From contig WNKI01000001.1 of NCBI GenBank assembly GCA_015350385.1, positions 2,385,178-2,449,177 on the forward strand: 64,000 bases of DNA. Direction: 5' to 3'. Positions 11,321 to 24,310 of this stretch are shown here, piece after piece (positions within the stretch are counted from its first letter, which is position 1; each line of letters begins with the position of its first letter). Below the pieces are notes generated by a model. The model made no database searches, was not told the DNA's origin, and worked only from the letters and a program-made list of their open reading frames with translations. This DNA is from Aculops lycopersici (lineage: Eukaryota; Arthropoda; Arachnida; Trombidiformes; Eriophyidae). The translations under genes were made by a program, and so were the position numbers.

Positions 11321-12673
11321 TCAAGCGGCCGACTTCTGGAGCCTCATGATGGAATCGACAAGATTTCCACTTGCCTTCTGATTACTACCTACTGCTTTCA
11401 TTGCCATCGACATTGAGCTGGACAATTTGGCTGTCCCCGCTGCGCTAGTTGCGGAAGAGTAAGGTTTAGAAGATGACTTGGTGTCGCTTCCGGAATCTGA
11501 TATTGTATTTCCATCGCTGATGAGAACTATCTCCTCAAATCTCGTCAGCGGACTGGCAATTTCCGCCGCGATTTCGGGTAGAATCTTTATCGTTTCCGCT
11601 AAAATGGCAGCGTCATTATACTCCCTGCGAGCCTCGGCCAATAGCCTTAGTCCATCCGCTTCCGCTTCGCCAATAAGCCGAGCGGCTTTAGCCTGAGCTT
11701 TACCCTCTTTGCGGATCCTAAACTCCTCAGCTTCCGCCTCATACTCTGTCTTTTTCTCGTAGGCCTCGGATTGTTTCTTGAGCTCGTAGACCTTTGAGTT
11801 GGTTGGCAGCTCATACTCCATTTCCAACTCAATCCTCCTTCTCTCTGTATCCTTGTTTCTAATTGTAATTTGGCCGTCGCATTTCATTGCTTCAACCTCG
11901 AGACTCTTCTCCCTAATCTCCCTCTCCATAGAGGTTGACATTAAATCGTACGCCTTCTCCGCTTCCGCTTTAGCCTCGCTAACGCGTTTCTTCAAACTTG
12001 CATGTTGCATTTGTAGCTTATGCCTTAGTTCGCTTAATTTGGACTCATTCTCCTGCTCGCAATCCCTTTGCTCGTGCTCGCAATCATCCTTTACCTGGGC
12101 GGCTTCACTTTGGGCTTTGGCACAAGTAATGGCCGAGTCCTTCTTTACCGTAGCAGTTACACGTTCACCTGCTGACTTTAGATACTCTACTTCATCTCTA
12201 ATATCGTGAACAGTGAGACTCATGACGTCGATGCCCATTTTAAATAGATCAGTGTGCGACGATTCCCTTATCAGATTGGCCAACTCCAATCGTTTCTTGC
12301 AAATATTTTCCATGGTCTGAGTTCCAATAACTGCTCGCATGTGGCCCTCAATGGTATGCTTAATCATATTCTGAATCTCATCCCGACTCTTGCCTAAAAA
12401 TTGCTCCGCTGCCAACGGCAACGAGTCCAAACTTGACATTATCTTGCAATGGACAACTGCATTCACCGTGACCGGAACCCCGACACACGATTGAACCTTT
12501 GCACACTCGGGCTTCACTGTCATCGATTGCAAGGAGATCTTTTGCACGTTTGTCAGCAACCAGGTGGACCAACACCAGCCGCCGCCAACAATGATCTGTC
12601 TCCTTGATGGCCGACAACAACCACCTGAAACTATGAGAGCCTCATTGGGTCCGACAGTTTGAATATTGCCCAT
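11321..12673 (-). CDS. FLOT2: Flotillin-2 (reggie-1) like
   Basis: Flotillins are SPFH-domain scaffold proteins of membrane microdomains that act in endocytosis and signalling. The 450-residue product starts MGNIQTVGPNEALIVSGGCC, matching flotillin-2: Gly2 is a myristoylation position and adjacent cysteines are palmitoylation candidates. The SPFH domain (about 1-190) has EQFLGKSRDEIQNMIKHTIEG; a long charged coiled coil with Ala/Glu-rich repeats follows (GEAEADGLRLLAEARREYNDAA), then ILPEIAAEIASPL. The C-terminal tail is Ser-rich and longer than in human (428 residues). The middle helical part (about 190-260) has unusually many Cys/Glu/Lys residues compared with vertebrate flotillin-2. Single exon. 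It is tail-to-tail with RAD51, 168 bp apart. Confidence 0.93.
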   Translation of the reverse strand: MGNIQTVGPNEALIVSGGCCRPSRRQIIVGGGWCWSTWLLTNVQKISLQSMTVKPECAKVQSCVGVPVTVNAVVHCKIMSSLDSLPLAAEQFLGKSRDEIQNMIKHTIEGHMRAVIGTQTMENICKKRLELANLIRESSHTDLFKMGIDVMSLTVHDIRDEVEYLKSAGERVTATVKKDSAITCAKAQSEAAQVKDDCEHEQRDCEQENESKLSELRHKLQMQHASLKKRVSEAKAEAEKAYDLMSTSMEREIREKSLEVEAMKCDGQITIRNKDTERRRIELEMEYELPTNSKVYELKKQSEAYEKKTEYEAEAEEFRIRKEGKAQAKAARLIGEAEADGLRLLAEARREYNDAAILAETIKILPEIAAEIASPLTRFEEIVLISDGNTISDSGSDTKSSSKPYSSATSAAGTAKLSSSMSMAMKAVGSNQKASGNLVDSIMRLQKSAA

Positions 12674-14685
12674 GTTCCTTTTTGATCAATATTTGGATGA
12701 TAGCTTCTATTCGTGGTATTGGGTATAGTTGTCGGGATATCAGTGAGTTAATAATTAATAATTATGAAATTTCGTGGATTCATCTAGCATATGGCGTGTT
12801 TATTTCCATAGGTTGTCAATAACGTGGACTTTAAGGGGTAGGAAATATCTATTTGTGTGCAAAGTGGCACGCACTGAACGAGGGGAGCCGCACATAGCGT
12901 TGCACGGGACCTAGGTACACGAGGGGCCCCAGTCGGTGGTTGGTCAGGCTGCGCTATGTAAGAGCCAAGTTGTGCTTCAATAAAAGAGTGCTGTCTGAGT
13001 TAGAATGCCGAACATAGAGGTCGCCTTTGTTTTTCGCCGTCAGCTAGTTGGAATGCTCGTCAGGTTTTCAATTTTTAGCCGATAATTGAATACAAGCTCG
13101 AGGGCTAAATTGGCATTTTGGCTTCATCAATGCTCTAGAATGAATACCTATATGATAGATTGAGTAAAAGGGAACTTTCCGAAGGAAACATGATCAAAAA
13201 ATCAGGTTTACCTTCAGAGTTATAGTCTAAAAGGCAAACATGGGGTTCCGGAGGAATTCTGGGTATATTCTGGAACGATCCCAACCAAACTCACACTCAT
13301 GCTGAATTTTGGGTTGCAGTTGCACTCTATTGCTGAACTGACTCATTTAGAATGGCTACAAATCTCGGGTTCAATCGTTACCTCATAGGATTGATGTATT
13401 CTAAATTGCGAGTTTGTAGCCGGCATAAATATGAATGTAGATGGATGGATATTAAATCTATGTAACGTGGTTCGAGAAACACAGCAGAAGAGATCCGATT
13501 CAACAATCATGAAGCATGCCGATGTTACAGCCTCTATGGTTATAATGAGGTCTTTAGATGGTATCGGGCACACTTTCGGAACACTGCAACCCATCGACCC
13601 GAACGAGGGTTCAGCAGATTTATCCTACACCTTTGAAATATTGCTCCGATTCGTGTAGTATTTGCCCGTGTAGTATTTGCTGGGGACCCTCAACCACCTA
13701 GCGCCGCGAGTGCAGATACTACTTGTTTGATGAAGACAACAATGTAAAATATGCTTGAAATCGACTCTGCAAGTTGCACGTAACAAGGCAAGGAAAACTG
13801 TTTCCTAGTGGCATCTATATTCCAGAAGATATACACGATTGCAGACATTTAAGGCAACCGGATGCTCAGAATCTTGTTTCTGAGTCGTTTGCAGGGTTCA
13901 TTTTCCATCTAGCTAGCATAACTTCGGAATTAGAGGCGACTTTTAGAAGCGGTTTTTTTCGCTATGTTCAGCTCAATCGGGCGGATCTATTCGGTACTCG
14001 TTGGATAGTGTTAGCATTTCTGAGCAAGAAGCACTCGGACTCGCCGCGCTAGGTGGCCGAGGAGCCCCAGGGCAACCTGAATGCGCGGGGCCAACCGAAT
14101 TTGGAGCACTACTGCGCAGGTTTGGACTAGACTTGCTGAACCTTCTCTCGAATCTCAACAGAGTGGGGTTCCAAATTTATGCTCACCATTAATCTGAGGC
14201 CTCATAATCACATTAATGGCGATAACTTCTTAACCAGTGTTGATATTTTGATTTGGTTTAGAAATTCGTGTTTATTATAACATTCCACATCAGATTTGCG
14301 CAAATCTGACTGCTTTTGTCCCTCAATTCGCCATCCTTGTAGATCACAGGCTGTTTTCACGATCTGGAGCACTGAGCAAACCAAACTTCAAAGCTATCCC
14401 AATTTACCAAGCTCTGTTCACGAAGCTTGATGTGGCTGCATAAACTTGGATTCGGTGCAAAATATGGAGAAGATTGAATCATCAAGTGTTCAGAGACCCG
14501 GAGGTACCTATGAGGGTCTAATTCAAGAACGGATCAAGATTTTTGAAAGATTTTTTCTTCGAAATTATAGCTAAATGGTAGCTCAATATACTACATAGAA
14601 TAAGAGTGAAATCAAAAGTAATCACAGTTATAGTCGAGAGAAAATCGTCGTTTTCGCAAATTTTTGGCCTCCGCCTTTATTCTAT
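12674..14685. other. Gene-poor region between flotillin-2 and the two-pass membrane protein gene
   Basis: Two kilobases without a recognisable gene. Only short frames (under 95 codons) occur on either strand, none resembling a family I know. 12861-13030 looks like a possible worn LTR-type promoter/polyadenylation segment (separate entry). The remainder is unremarkable mixed sequence and may include the flotillin-2 promoter next to 12674 and 3' untranslated sequence of the gene ending at 14686. Confidence 0.4.
12861..13030 (+). mobile_element. Possible decayed LTR-like segment
   Basis: The segment has an 8-bp inverted repeat (ACATAGCG at about 12893, CGCTATGT at about 12951) followed by GTAAGAGCC, then CAATAAAAGAGTGCTG, the order of elements often seen at the U3/R boundary and polyadenylation signal of LTR retroelements. 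No flanking gag/pol frames, target-site duplication or second LTR were found, so this is at best a remnant. A chance cluster is equally possible. Confidence 0.2.
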
Positions 14686-15992
14686 TTAGCACCTATGTGA
14701 GTCTCTCGATGAACTTGGTGCCAATGTGACCAAACCAGTTGACTTTTGGTTGGTCTGCTCAGTATCAGCTCCGGTAGTCGAGCTACTAGTAAGAGGAACG
14801 TAGATATCATTGTTTGTGATCGTAGCTCTATCCCGTTGCAGCGGTTGACTGCTTTGGGTTGGAGATTCTCGAGTTTGACTGGCATTCAGATTGACTACCG
14901 TAGTTTGGCGAGTCGCAGTGTTCGAGGTGGATGCTGAACCCAACGGCTGCTGTAGTGTTGGTGGTGCCTCAAGTCTGGAAGTTACCTGCTGCTGGCTGGA
15001 GATTTGTTGTGAGTTGACTGAGGCCGCCTGTTGTTGGAACTGGTGTAGCTGTTGCTGGTGTTGTTGTTGCTGCTGGTGGTGCATTAGAGTTCTCAGTCGC
15101 TGGTCTTGCATTGCCGCATAGTAGGAGGGCGGAGGAGGTCTGAGCGGAAACTCGGAGCCACTTGGATAGGGGAGCCCGAGCATGTGGGGGTGTGGCGGCG
15201 GCGGAAACAATAGCGCCGGGTGGTGGGGACCCAACATGGCCGCTTGGTATTGGTGTAGGAACGAGGCTAGCGCGGCCTGACTGGCTGCGGCGGCGGCGGC
15301 GGCCGCCGCCGCAGCCACCTGAGGATTTGCATGTATAGAGGAACCATTTGCTTGAGTTGTTAGTTGTTGTGTTTGACTTTCGCTCGCTGAAGTTGCTTGC
15401 AAGTCGGTGGTTGATGTTGCTGTTGCTGCTGCTGTTCTGGTTGTCATCAAATCTTGAGTCGAGTCTCCTCTGTTCGCAAGCGGCTCACTTCCGCTTGGCG
15501 ACGCAACAGTGGCGTTCAGGTTGCCATATTGAGGGATGAGCCTGGCGAGTCGACGAGGAAGTCGCTGCTTTATGCTGCTCATGAGGCCGACACTGCCACT
15601 TCCGCTCGTTTGAGGAACATCCGATCTTCCATTTGAGGATCCAGAGGCTTCCGGTGATTGGAGCTGGCGACTAGAGATCGCGGCGGCGGCCGCAGCGGCC
15701 GCTGCCATCATATAAATACGCTCATTTAGCAAGTTCCGGTGCAAAGCGGCCGCCGCTGCTGTGACCGAAGCCGAACAGGTGGACTGTGAGTTGCCACTAG
15801 CTGCGCGTCTTCCATTCGGCGATCTCAGGTGGCCGCCATTGAGCCCGCCATTAATTGTGGTGGGCGAGGAACAGCTGCCTCCTGTTAGCGAGGAACTTGA
15901 GGTTGCGGTTGTCATTCGCCTGTTGGTCTTGTAGGTGCTTATGGTTATTCTGAGAGCAACCCAGCTGATGGCTGTTAGTACCAATCCGACTC
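14686..15992 (-). CDS. Exon 2 of the two-pass membrane protein gene (C-terminal half)
   Basis: The exon begins right after the acceptor ttgttattgtag and supplies two bases that complete the glycine codon split by the intron, then continues VGLVLTAISWVALRITI, the second half of a transmembrane helix begun in exon 1 (28820-30335). The reading frame also runs upstream through an in-frame Met at 16017, which makes it look like an independent 443-codon gene; the hydrophobic start MetGluThrLysIleVal is in fact intron-derived in the spliced model. The tail is about 430 residues: Ser/Thr-rich, alanine runs encoded by GCC/GCG repeats (about 15290-15310 and 15680-15710), a proline-rich stretch, then Gln-rich sequence, ending at 14686. 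No enzymatic domain seen. Predicted cytoplasmic and disordered. Confidence 0.75.
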
Positions 15993-18732
15993 CTACAATA
16001 ACAATTTTTGTTTCCATAACCGAATGTGATTTTAAAGTGGAATAAAGGGGAAGAGAGTGTTGGAGTCAGTGTTATGCTAGATCCATCGGAAATGGCTCGA
16101 ACATCGAGAGGATTGATGCAAATTTGTTGCTTTTCATGCCAAAAGAGCGTAGGAGTCTCGTGGACTCAATCATTGGCAGATAGAAATCCGGAGGGGAAAG
16201 TATCATTGTCGCGGTTGCCTTTAATACATAACATTTTCCCAACTTGATGTTGCATAGTAACTCTCATGGATTTGGTCGTGCGTGAATGTAAACAAGCGTA
16301 AAACAACCCTCAAGCTACAGGTTGCATCTTGAAGGAGGGAAAAGTGATGCAAGAGTAGAGATATCAGATATCAAATTGGCGATCAAAGGACCAAAAGGTT
16401 TGCTAGTGTTCCCAACTTAAATTTGCCAATAAAGTCGATCATTGAGTTGATTTTGCTTCGAGTCCTACGTAATCTCTCACCGAAAACTAACTCAGCTTAG
16501 TACTTTGACCATAAGAATTCAATCCATCTGCTGAACCACACAGACCCGCTGCAGTCTAAAGCAATCTCGCCGTGGTTTTATTCGTCGTCTGCAGCCATAG
16601 CTCTGGTCTTCATGTTCGTGACACCTGAAAATTAGCCTACGACTAAGGTGATCTGCGAGCGGGTAGATCAACTTCCACCTGTTCGCTCCTCGCTCGAGCC
16701 ATATAACCACAACAACAGGTAACCATCAAACTATTGAGTGGCAGTGGACTGTTGGCTCGGTGCTATGGCATTCGTTGCGCTGTTTTGGTGGTGTAAGTCA
16801 GTGCAAATACTCACTGCTCCTGGCTCAATGAGCAAGGAGAAAACGATCACGACTTTCGTCGCTTTGGTCGACCCTTGGCTTTGCTTTGCTCTGGTTACTC
16901 GTTTGCCCCGTCAGTGAGAGTTTTCCTCGCCGGTGGTTGCCGCCGAGGTGCTTACCTGGCCAACTGGATGGCCGAATAATAAAGTTTACCTGAAGCGGCA
17001 GCGGCTGCCGTTGCAGTTCCTATAGCGAGAATACAATGTTATCTTGCGTCCAAAATCTCGGCGCCAAATTTCCACGCATCAAGAGGCTGGCTGGGTTCTC
17101 TCTCTCTCGCTAGCATTCCGGAGAGGAGCAGTCGCAATTGAAGTCCATTGTTGTTGCTCATTCTCCTCCACAAATGCCTACACACAATTCCAATTGGCCG
17201 ACTATCCTACCTGAATAGATGCCTGAGAGAAAAGAGCAACCGCTTACTGGTAACCGCGGCAACAGGTAGTTGTGTCTGCCCGTCAACTCCAATTGGGCAC
17301 CCGATTAGCTCCATCATAATTTGCCCATTAACTTGCCTTGCTTAGCGCCGGTTGCCTCAATTGCGTCGCATGGCATTGACTCGTTGCGCTTCATGAGTGT
17401 GAGCCAAGCGAAAAGCAAAGCGACTTTACGCTGCTCGTCTCGCTCTTGGGCAATGTTAACGCTTCTCAGTCAAGACCACTTGTTGGCGTTGCTCACTTAC
17501 GCTCTCGCTTCCATACCGCTATTGTTGCGGCAGCAGCGGCAGGTAAATCACCTGTGCGAATGTAAATGACCATGGACCGCGCGGCGAGCGCACGCCAAGC
17601 GAGCAGTATACTCGCTTTGCATTGGATGCAACGAAAAACAGAGCAATAGAGCGAAGGCAACAAAGTAGCCGCTTCCTGTCCAACTCTCGCTCGCATATAC
17701 TCTCACTGAAGCTTGGCGAAATCTGAGCAAAGTTTGCGGCGATAACAACAACAACATCAGAGACAGAAACGGCAATGGCGTAGTAAATCACCGTTGCGAG
17801 CTGAGCTGTCCACTTGTTATGTAGACTTGCATAGAGGGTAAAGTTTTTTATTTTCCCCTAACTCAATCTCTCTAGTTTACCTGCAAGTTTGCCATTATGC
17901 TGTAAGCACTCGCTGACATTTGCACTCGTTGTGCTCGAGTTACAGTTATATCATTGACGTGATATATCAAACCGTCTCAGCCGCCTGCTTTCGCTAAGAT
18001 GTCTTGTCATTGCTTTCTACAATGACTTCTTCCAAAATCCAAGCTGGCAACAGGTGAGTAGTACATAAAAGTGAAAGTAAATTCTTGTCATCATACGATA
18101 TGATTGCTGTAGTTGTTGCTGCTGCTGCCTGAAATCTCGTTCAGTCTTTTAGACTTGCGCTTATTATCTTTACGATCAGTCGGCAAGCGAGCAGCCAGTT
18201 AGTCGGTGAAGCCAGTCAGTTGGTTGGTTGACGTTACGCCTCATGTGTCGCGAGTGGCCGCCAACTTTTCTAACTCTGGATTTAGTTTTCAGTGTTGGCC
18301 ACACAATGCGAATCAGACTCGAGAGTGACTTAAATGAACTCTTGCTAGCTTCAACGGTCGACCACCTGTTGTATAGAAATAGAATGTGGTGGCGGTTTGT
18401 CGATGATAAGTATCTAGAAGTTGGAGGTCGTAAAACTGGAGCAATCGGTAGTGGAAAGTCTACGGCAACAATTGAAGTTTTGAAGAGCAAAATTGTCCAA
18501 AGTTTAGAGGCTATTTCTCACACAAACACATGCACACACAATTTTAAACTTTATCACCAACTGGCAAGCCAACAGCGGCAAGCTTGTTGCTTTAAAAGTT
18601 GGTAAGACACAATTGGTTTCGAGTCTCAGCTGCCCAAAATTTTTACTGACTAACGTTCGCGCCTAAATGTCGCGGCTAGCTGATACTTTTAGCCCAAAAG
18701 TAGTAGTGATGACCAAGAGGTTGGGCGGTTGC

Positions 18733-18786
18733 CTCTCTGTAGTGACGAGTGTGTGATATTCACACATCGCTGTCACTACTGTAGAG
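18733..18786. repeat. Imperfect inverted repeat (hairpin) in intron
   Basis: TCTCT, GTAGTGAC and TGTGTG on the left pair with CACACA, GTCACTAC and AGAGA on the right around the loop ATATT, giving about 19 base pairs broken by a 3-nt bulge and a small internal loop. It could fold in an RNA from either strand. It is a little short for a classical pre-microRNA, so I list it only as structure. Confidence 0.4.
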
Positions 18787-19227
18787 ACCATGTTAGGTTT
18801 GTCTCTTTTAGTATGGCAACTTTGTAGCTGAAGCAGTGAAGACGATGCGAGACAAAAGAGGAGATTCTAGCGGCCACTTGTTGCAGTAGCAACGGGGCCA
18901 TTGGCGTCACCCAATCCAATTTAAACTCATCGAGTTGGCGAGTGAGTCAGTAGGACTTTTCCGTTGACTTTCTCCGCTGGCTGCTCATTGAGCAGCTCTC
19001 ACTAGCCACCACCTCCACCTGTTGGATCCTGCACTCGGTGAGCTATGGTGTACTAAGGTCAGGGGAAAGATAAAGCAGATAATGAGCATAGAAAGTTTCA
19101 GTTTTTTATCGTCGCGCCACATGAGCACATGAAGCTGGAGAGTTGTCATCATCCAATCGCTTGGCTGGCTCCATGGTGGCCACTTGTTGAGCATCCTCGT
19201 CCCTTTACTACTGCTACTACTGACAGT

Positions 19228-19252
19228 ACTACTACTACTACTACTACTACTA
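19228..19252. repeat. (ACT)n microsatellite
   Basis: About eight ACT units, preceded by further interrupted ACT/TACTG units from 19206. Confidence 0.85.
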
Positions 19253-22200
19253 TCACTCCAATACCTTAGCTGGTTCAGTAACCCTCAGCCGGCCAGCCAG
19301 TGGACCAGCCACCAGCCACCTGTTAACTGTAACTTCAAGCAATTGTTATAACTCTCTCTCTCTTTGTGTGTGTGTCTCAAATCAATGACTGGGCCAAAGA
19401 GATAGTATTGGTAGTATGGAGTCACCAAATGACTTCAATGACAACCATCAAGAGAGAAGATGGAGAAGTGACGACTAAATTGGGAGCAGAAAAACTTAAC
19501 GTCCAATTGGCGAGTTCAATTCCTTGACTTGTGGCTTCAATTCAAGCTCTAGTCTTCCTCCAACTGATCCTTCCTCTTCGCCTGTGTTAACTTGACAAGC
19601 TAGCTAGAGAGCTAACCAAAGTCAAGTTGCTTGCTTTTATATCCAGAAACGATGACCAAAAATCGTTGAGCCAACCTTTGACTCTTTCTTCTCGCTCCAT
19701 CCATTGAATTTTACATTGAATCCAATTCCAGGAGAAGGAAAGATCCCTTTTGCCATTGTGATTATCGTCTCGTTGGCATAAAAGTGAAGAGCTGAAAAGG
19801 AGCCAAAAACGAGCTGCGCGAAGTGGAGGGCGTTACGACTCAAAGACTCGAAGGCGCAAATTAGTCAAATGGTAGTTGTGTGTTGCGTGGCGACAGTTCA
19901 ACTTCAAATCTACCTCTTCTAAAAGAGCAACTGGCCAGTGGCGCCAGGGACGCAGCAACAATGAGAGACCGCTGCTACCACTCAACATGCAAATGGATAG
20001 TCAGTGGCCAGCTAATGATGATGCGAAGACAGCAACCAAATTCAGTGGCTCGACTGGATTATCACTGAGTAGCGGCACCTTCAATTCCATTGTGCGAATG
20101 TCAGCTGCCGATTAACAGGTGGCAGTCAAATCAGCGGCTGCCCTGGCCACTGGCTCTAGCCAACTCTCTAAAAGGGGAGATTTGAATCACACAATTGTTG
20201 CTGCTTTCAATCAACTACCAGCGGAAGTGTAAGAGTCTAGGAGAAGAATCCAATCAAATGGAAGCCTCGAATTGGTCGATCGGTCTGTTGTCTGTTTCCC
20301 ATCCGTTTCAATAGGAAACTCGGAGATGACGTTTCGTTGACCATCGGACTTTTTGCCCATTGTTTCGCAACGGACATTGACTCTCATCACAGTGATGGCC
20401 AGCTCAAGGCATTTGGGTGGCCATCGCTGACATTTGCCACCAAAGCCAACGACAACAACCACTGAAAGCGAGTCGAATTGAGCGACGGCAAGCGAAGAAG
20501 CCGAACCCATGGCAACTCAGCGAGATTATTTGAACTCTCGCTTGCTCCCAATCCCATAGAGACTTGGTGCTTAGTAGTACTAGTGGTAGTAGTATTGTAG
20601 CAGAATTGATATTGAGTGCCGAATCCACCTGTTGCTCGTCGACGATCGCTTGCTTTCCCGTCCGATAGCTAGATGGCCAGACGCTCGATCCTACAGGTGA
20701 TGTTTATTGTGTATTTCTCCCTCTGGATCAAATCGATTTCGTCTCCAGGTTTGATCAGTAATCTCGGGTAGCCACTAACTTGTGGTCCAGATACAAAATC
20801 ATTTCGACACACGATCAAATGGCAGAGCTACTGAAATTTGTAATCCCCAATTCTCGGCTTGTGACACTGACATTGGCCACCAACACTTGCTGCCTATCCT
20901 CGGCAACCTGTTGTTCGAGTTGTGTTCTAGGGATTTGATTCCTGCTGCCAATCAATCGGCTGGCCATGACCACAAGCTCAGGTACAACTGCGATTGGTGC
21001 AAACACAATTGTCCCTCGAGTTTCTAGTCAGAAATACCCTCCAGACGAGCTACCTGGCTAGTGGGTTTAGCCAGGTTGAGTTGATTAAACTCGTCTGGTG
21101 GCTGGCAATAACCAATAGGCTAACGAGCGAGTGACCGACGAGCACAAGCGAGTGTTCAATTGGATCGAACAGATTGGCCAATTAGTTGGCCGATTCAATT
21201 AAACAACAACGACAAGCAACAGGTGAGTAGAGTTTGTGGGAGCGCCTTCTTTTCGCGAATGTGTCTCTCGTGTTTACCTCTCGTATATAGCCAAAAGAAA
21301 TGGAAATTGAATCCCAATCAGAGTTTTCAGCCCACCAATTGACATGAGAAAGCGAGAGTTTGATCCTCTCGGAATCTAGTGTCCACTTGCTCGAGGATAA
21401 ATCCCTTTTCCTCGAGCCTCCATTTGCTCAAACTTGCCAGCTTACGTGTGAGTTAAACGTGAGAATGGACTTGACTCTAATTACTTTCCTCTTAGTCAGT
21501 TTCGCTTACCAACTCGATGGCTGGCGACTTTTAAGCTGGCAAGTGAGAGTGAGTGTTAGCCGCCCGTCTATCGAGTGTTATATTTGCATAACACCTGTTG
21601 AGATTGAGTCTGTCTGTCTGACTGGCTAGTGTTAGTTCAAGCTCAAGTTCGTCTTTGATTGCAAACAATCAACAACAGAACCAATGGATATCGGCGAAAT
21701 AGAAACACTCTTTACCCCTCCTACTAACCACCAGTTGACTGATTAAGAGAAACTGGAAGTTTGCTGCAACAAGTGGTTGCTCTCAAATTTCAATTGCCAC
21801 TGATATAAGTGCGGCGATGAGTTGAAACCGAGAAAATGATTGACTCGCTCTGCTCACCCATTAAAATTGAGGGCAGCAACAGCAATAACAATAACAACGA
21901 CGACGACGACGATGACAACAATTTAGCGGCAGTAATGATGTTGGAGGTCGCTGTTGAGCCAACCAGCGAGTATACCAAATGAATGGGCGAAAAATCATTA
22001 GACGACCAGTGGTTACCCTTCCCCTCGTTGCCTTCAGGTAGTGAAGGCTCGCAGGTAAACAGGAAGTGAGCTTGCCGACCTACCATTTGGACAATCGGAA
22101 CACACAAACACACACAATAAGTGAGCCGTTCAATTATAAGTAGTAGTGCTGGCTGTAAATGTGGTAGTCTCGGCAGTGACTAGTGCGTAGTGTAAAACTG

Positions 22201-22629
22201 CGACTCTTATCTGCCAACTTCCTCTCTGTCTTACCATTCCAACAACATAGACTCGCAAAAACATCATAAGGAAATCAGGTAGTCCTGGTCGTGTTTCGGC
22301 TGCTCCCAGTTAACTGCAAACTTTTTTCCTCACAAATCAAGCAATTGGCATTGTCTTTTTGCCTCCATCGCCTTGAAGTAATGCAAGCTTACGTAATGGA
22401 GCTCGAGGTAACTTGAGCTCGAAAAATTACACACTTGCTACCTGCCCAAAGGACAGCACGCGGATGCGTTACAGAATGTGATTCCCGTTGGCTGTTCTTA
22501 TTTAGAGTGGCCACTGGCCAGGTAAAAGCGTTGCGTAAGAAATCAACTGCTCGCTAACTCACACAAACGAGGAACAGGTGGCCACTGAGATTCAATGTCG
22601 CCCAATGCCTTGCGCCCTCGTGACTTGGA

Positions 22630-22632
<3 letters not shown>

Positions 22633-22678
<46 letters not shown>
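22633..22678. repeat. (AC)23 microsatellite
   Basis: An uninterrupted AC dinucleotide tract of about 46 bp inside the long intron; the longest simple repeat in the window. Confidence 0.95.
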
Positions 22679-22679
<1 letters not shown>

Positions 22680-23110
22680 GACTGACTAACTGTCACACAA
22701 ACGGATAGACAGACGTCCGTTTGTAGACAGTCGCTCGAAAGCTAGAAAACTTGGTGAAATTGAATCCCAACTACCTGCCGCTAGCTCGCTGACTGCTCAT
22801 GAAAGCGCCAAGCCAAGAGCTTTGATGAGCGCCAACAGCAGCAGCGTTACTGCAACCTCCAACGTCAACGTAGAACGGTAATTACGCTGTTAATGTTACC
22901 GTTACTGGCTTATTTTTGATGTCTGTCTCTTCACCTTAGTGACCATCAAGTTAACATTAAATCGCTTGCGATGGCGCCTAAAGTCGACCATCATGCACAA
23001 TGAGCAATTGAGCCAGTGACTCGGTTTACATTCTCGACTTGAACCTGACCAACCAGTTGCTCGAGCAATCGAGAGTGTTTCTTAACTGCATGATGATGTA
23101 TCTACTTGCA

Positions 23111-23132
23111 TAATAATAATAATAATAATAAT
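23111..23132. repeat. (TAA)n microsatellite
   Basis: About seven TAA units followed by the imperfect copies TGATAA and, at 23165, another short AAT run. Confidence 0.85.
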
Positions 23133-24310
23133 GATAACAGTGATGGTGGCAGTAGCGGTGTAAAAATAATAATGATAATCTTGAGCGAACGAGCACACGA
23201 GTTCACTTCACTTTGATCTAAACTCTTTCTTTTCTGAGCACTTCTCCCTCTCGAAGCGAGAGGCAAAAAGCACGAGCTAGTATTTAGTTAGATGAACTAA
23301 CACAGGCAAAAGTGTTACTTTCCTCTCGTCCGCTTCAAGTCGAGTCAACGTGCTACTTTCGCTCCCATCCATCCATTTGTCCATTGTGTGGATGCTCATG
23401 TTCGTGTAGCTTCGTGGTAAGAGATTAACTTTGCTTCAGCTCGTGTGCCAACTTCACTGGAAGTTAGTAGGGAAAACTAGCTACTCAGTCTGTCGGTCGG
23501 TCGGTCTGTGTGTCAGGTGAGCAACAAATGGATGGTTCGGGCGCGCAAGAGGAACAACAAACTACTCAACGGATTATCTAATGACCGGCTACAAGCAGCA
23601 GCAACAACAGCAACAACAACTTGTTGCTCGCACTTGATGACCACTGACGCGCCGCGACTACAAACAGCACGAGAGAGTCAAGTTCAACTGGCCGTATGGT
23701 GTGGTACTGGCGCTCGATTGGCTGGCGCCCTACTCACAACATGCGCGCCTGTTGCTCGCATTGTTAAATCTCTCTCTCCCTCGTTTACAAGTCACCCTTA
23801 GCATATTATCCACCATAAAAAGGTAAACCCACCTGACAGCTACGGTAACTGATGCCTGGACTGCCGCCATCGCCGCTGCTGTAGCCTGCGTTTAGTTGGC
23901 AAGCTAGTTGGCTTAGCAACGAAGATCCAGTGTGAATCTGCCGAGTGGTTGACGAGTGATGATGGGGCGCGAGGTGGTTGGTTGTTGGTGATGTTGCGTG
24001 GGCCGCGTGGCTTTTTTCACTCGTAGTAAAAAGGGTGGCACCCAAACAACACCACCAGCAACAACAACAACAACAACAAATGGGTTGGTCAATCGTTCGG
24101 TCAGGTGAGCCGACTTTTTGGTGCAATGAAGCTACACCAAATCAGACGCAAGAGAGCCAACCACCACTTGTGGCTCCTTAGTCTGTTAGCCATTTTGTGC
24201 GATACAAACTTTTGGATAAACTTTTGGCCCATTCAAAAGTTTTGCGCCCATCTAGCGTTGCCGTCAGATATACTAACAACCACCTGTTAGCAAATTGGCT
24301 GGTTGATTTG

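Noticed and set aside
14686..16017. Independent gene starting at the Met at 16017
   Set aside because: The first eight codons lie upstream of a good acceptor, and splicing from 28820 restores a continuous transmembrane helix; an alternative-promoter isoform remains possible.
23806..24126. Minus-strand frame with a poly-Cys run ending at a donor-like TCAG|GTGGGT in the long intron
   Set aside because: The poly-Cys comes from a CAA repeat read on the other strand; inserting it between exons would break transmembrane helix two, and no matching acceptor is evident.
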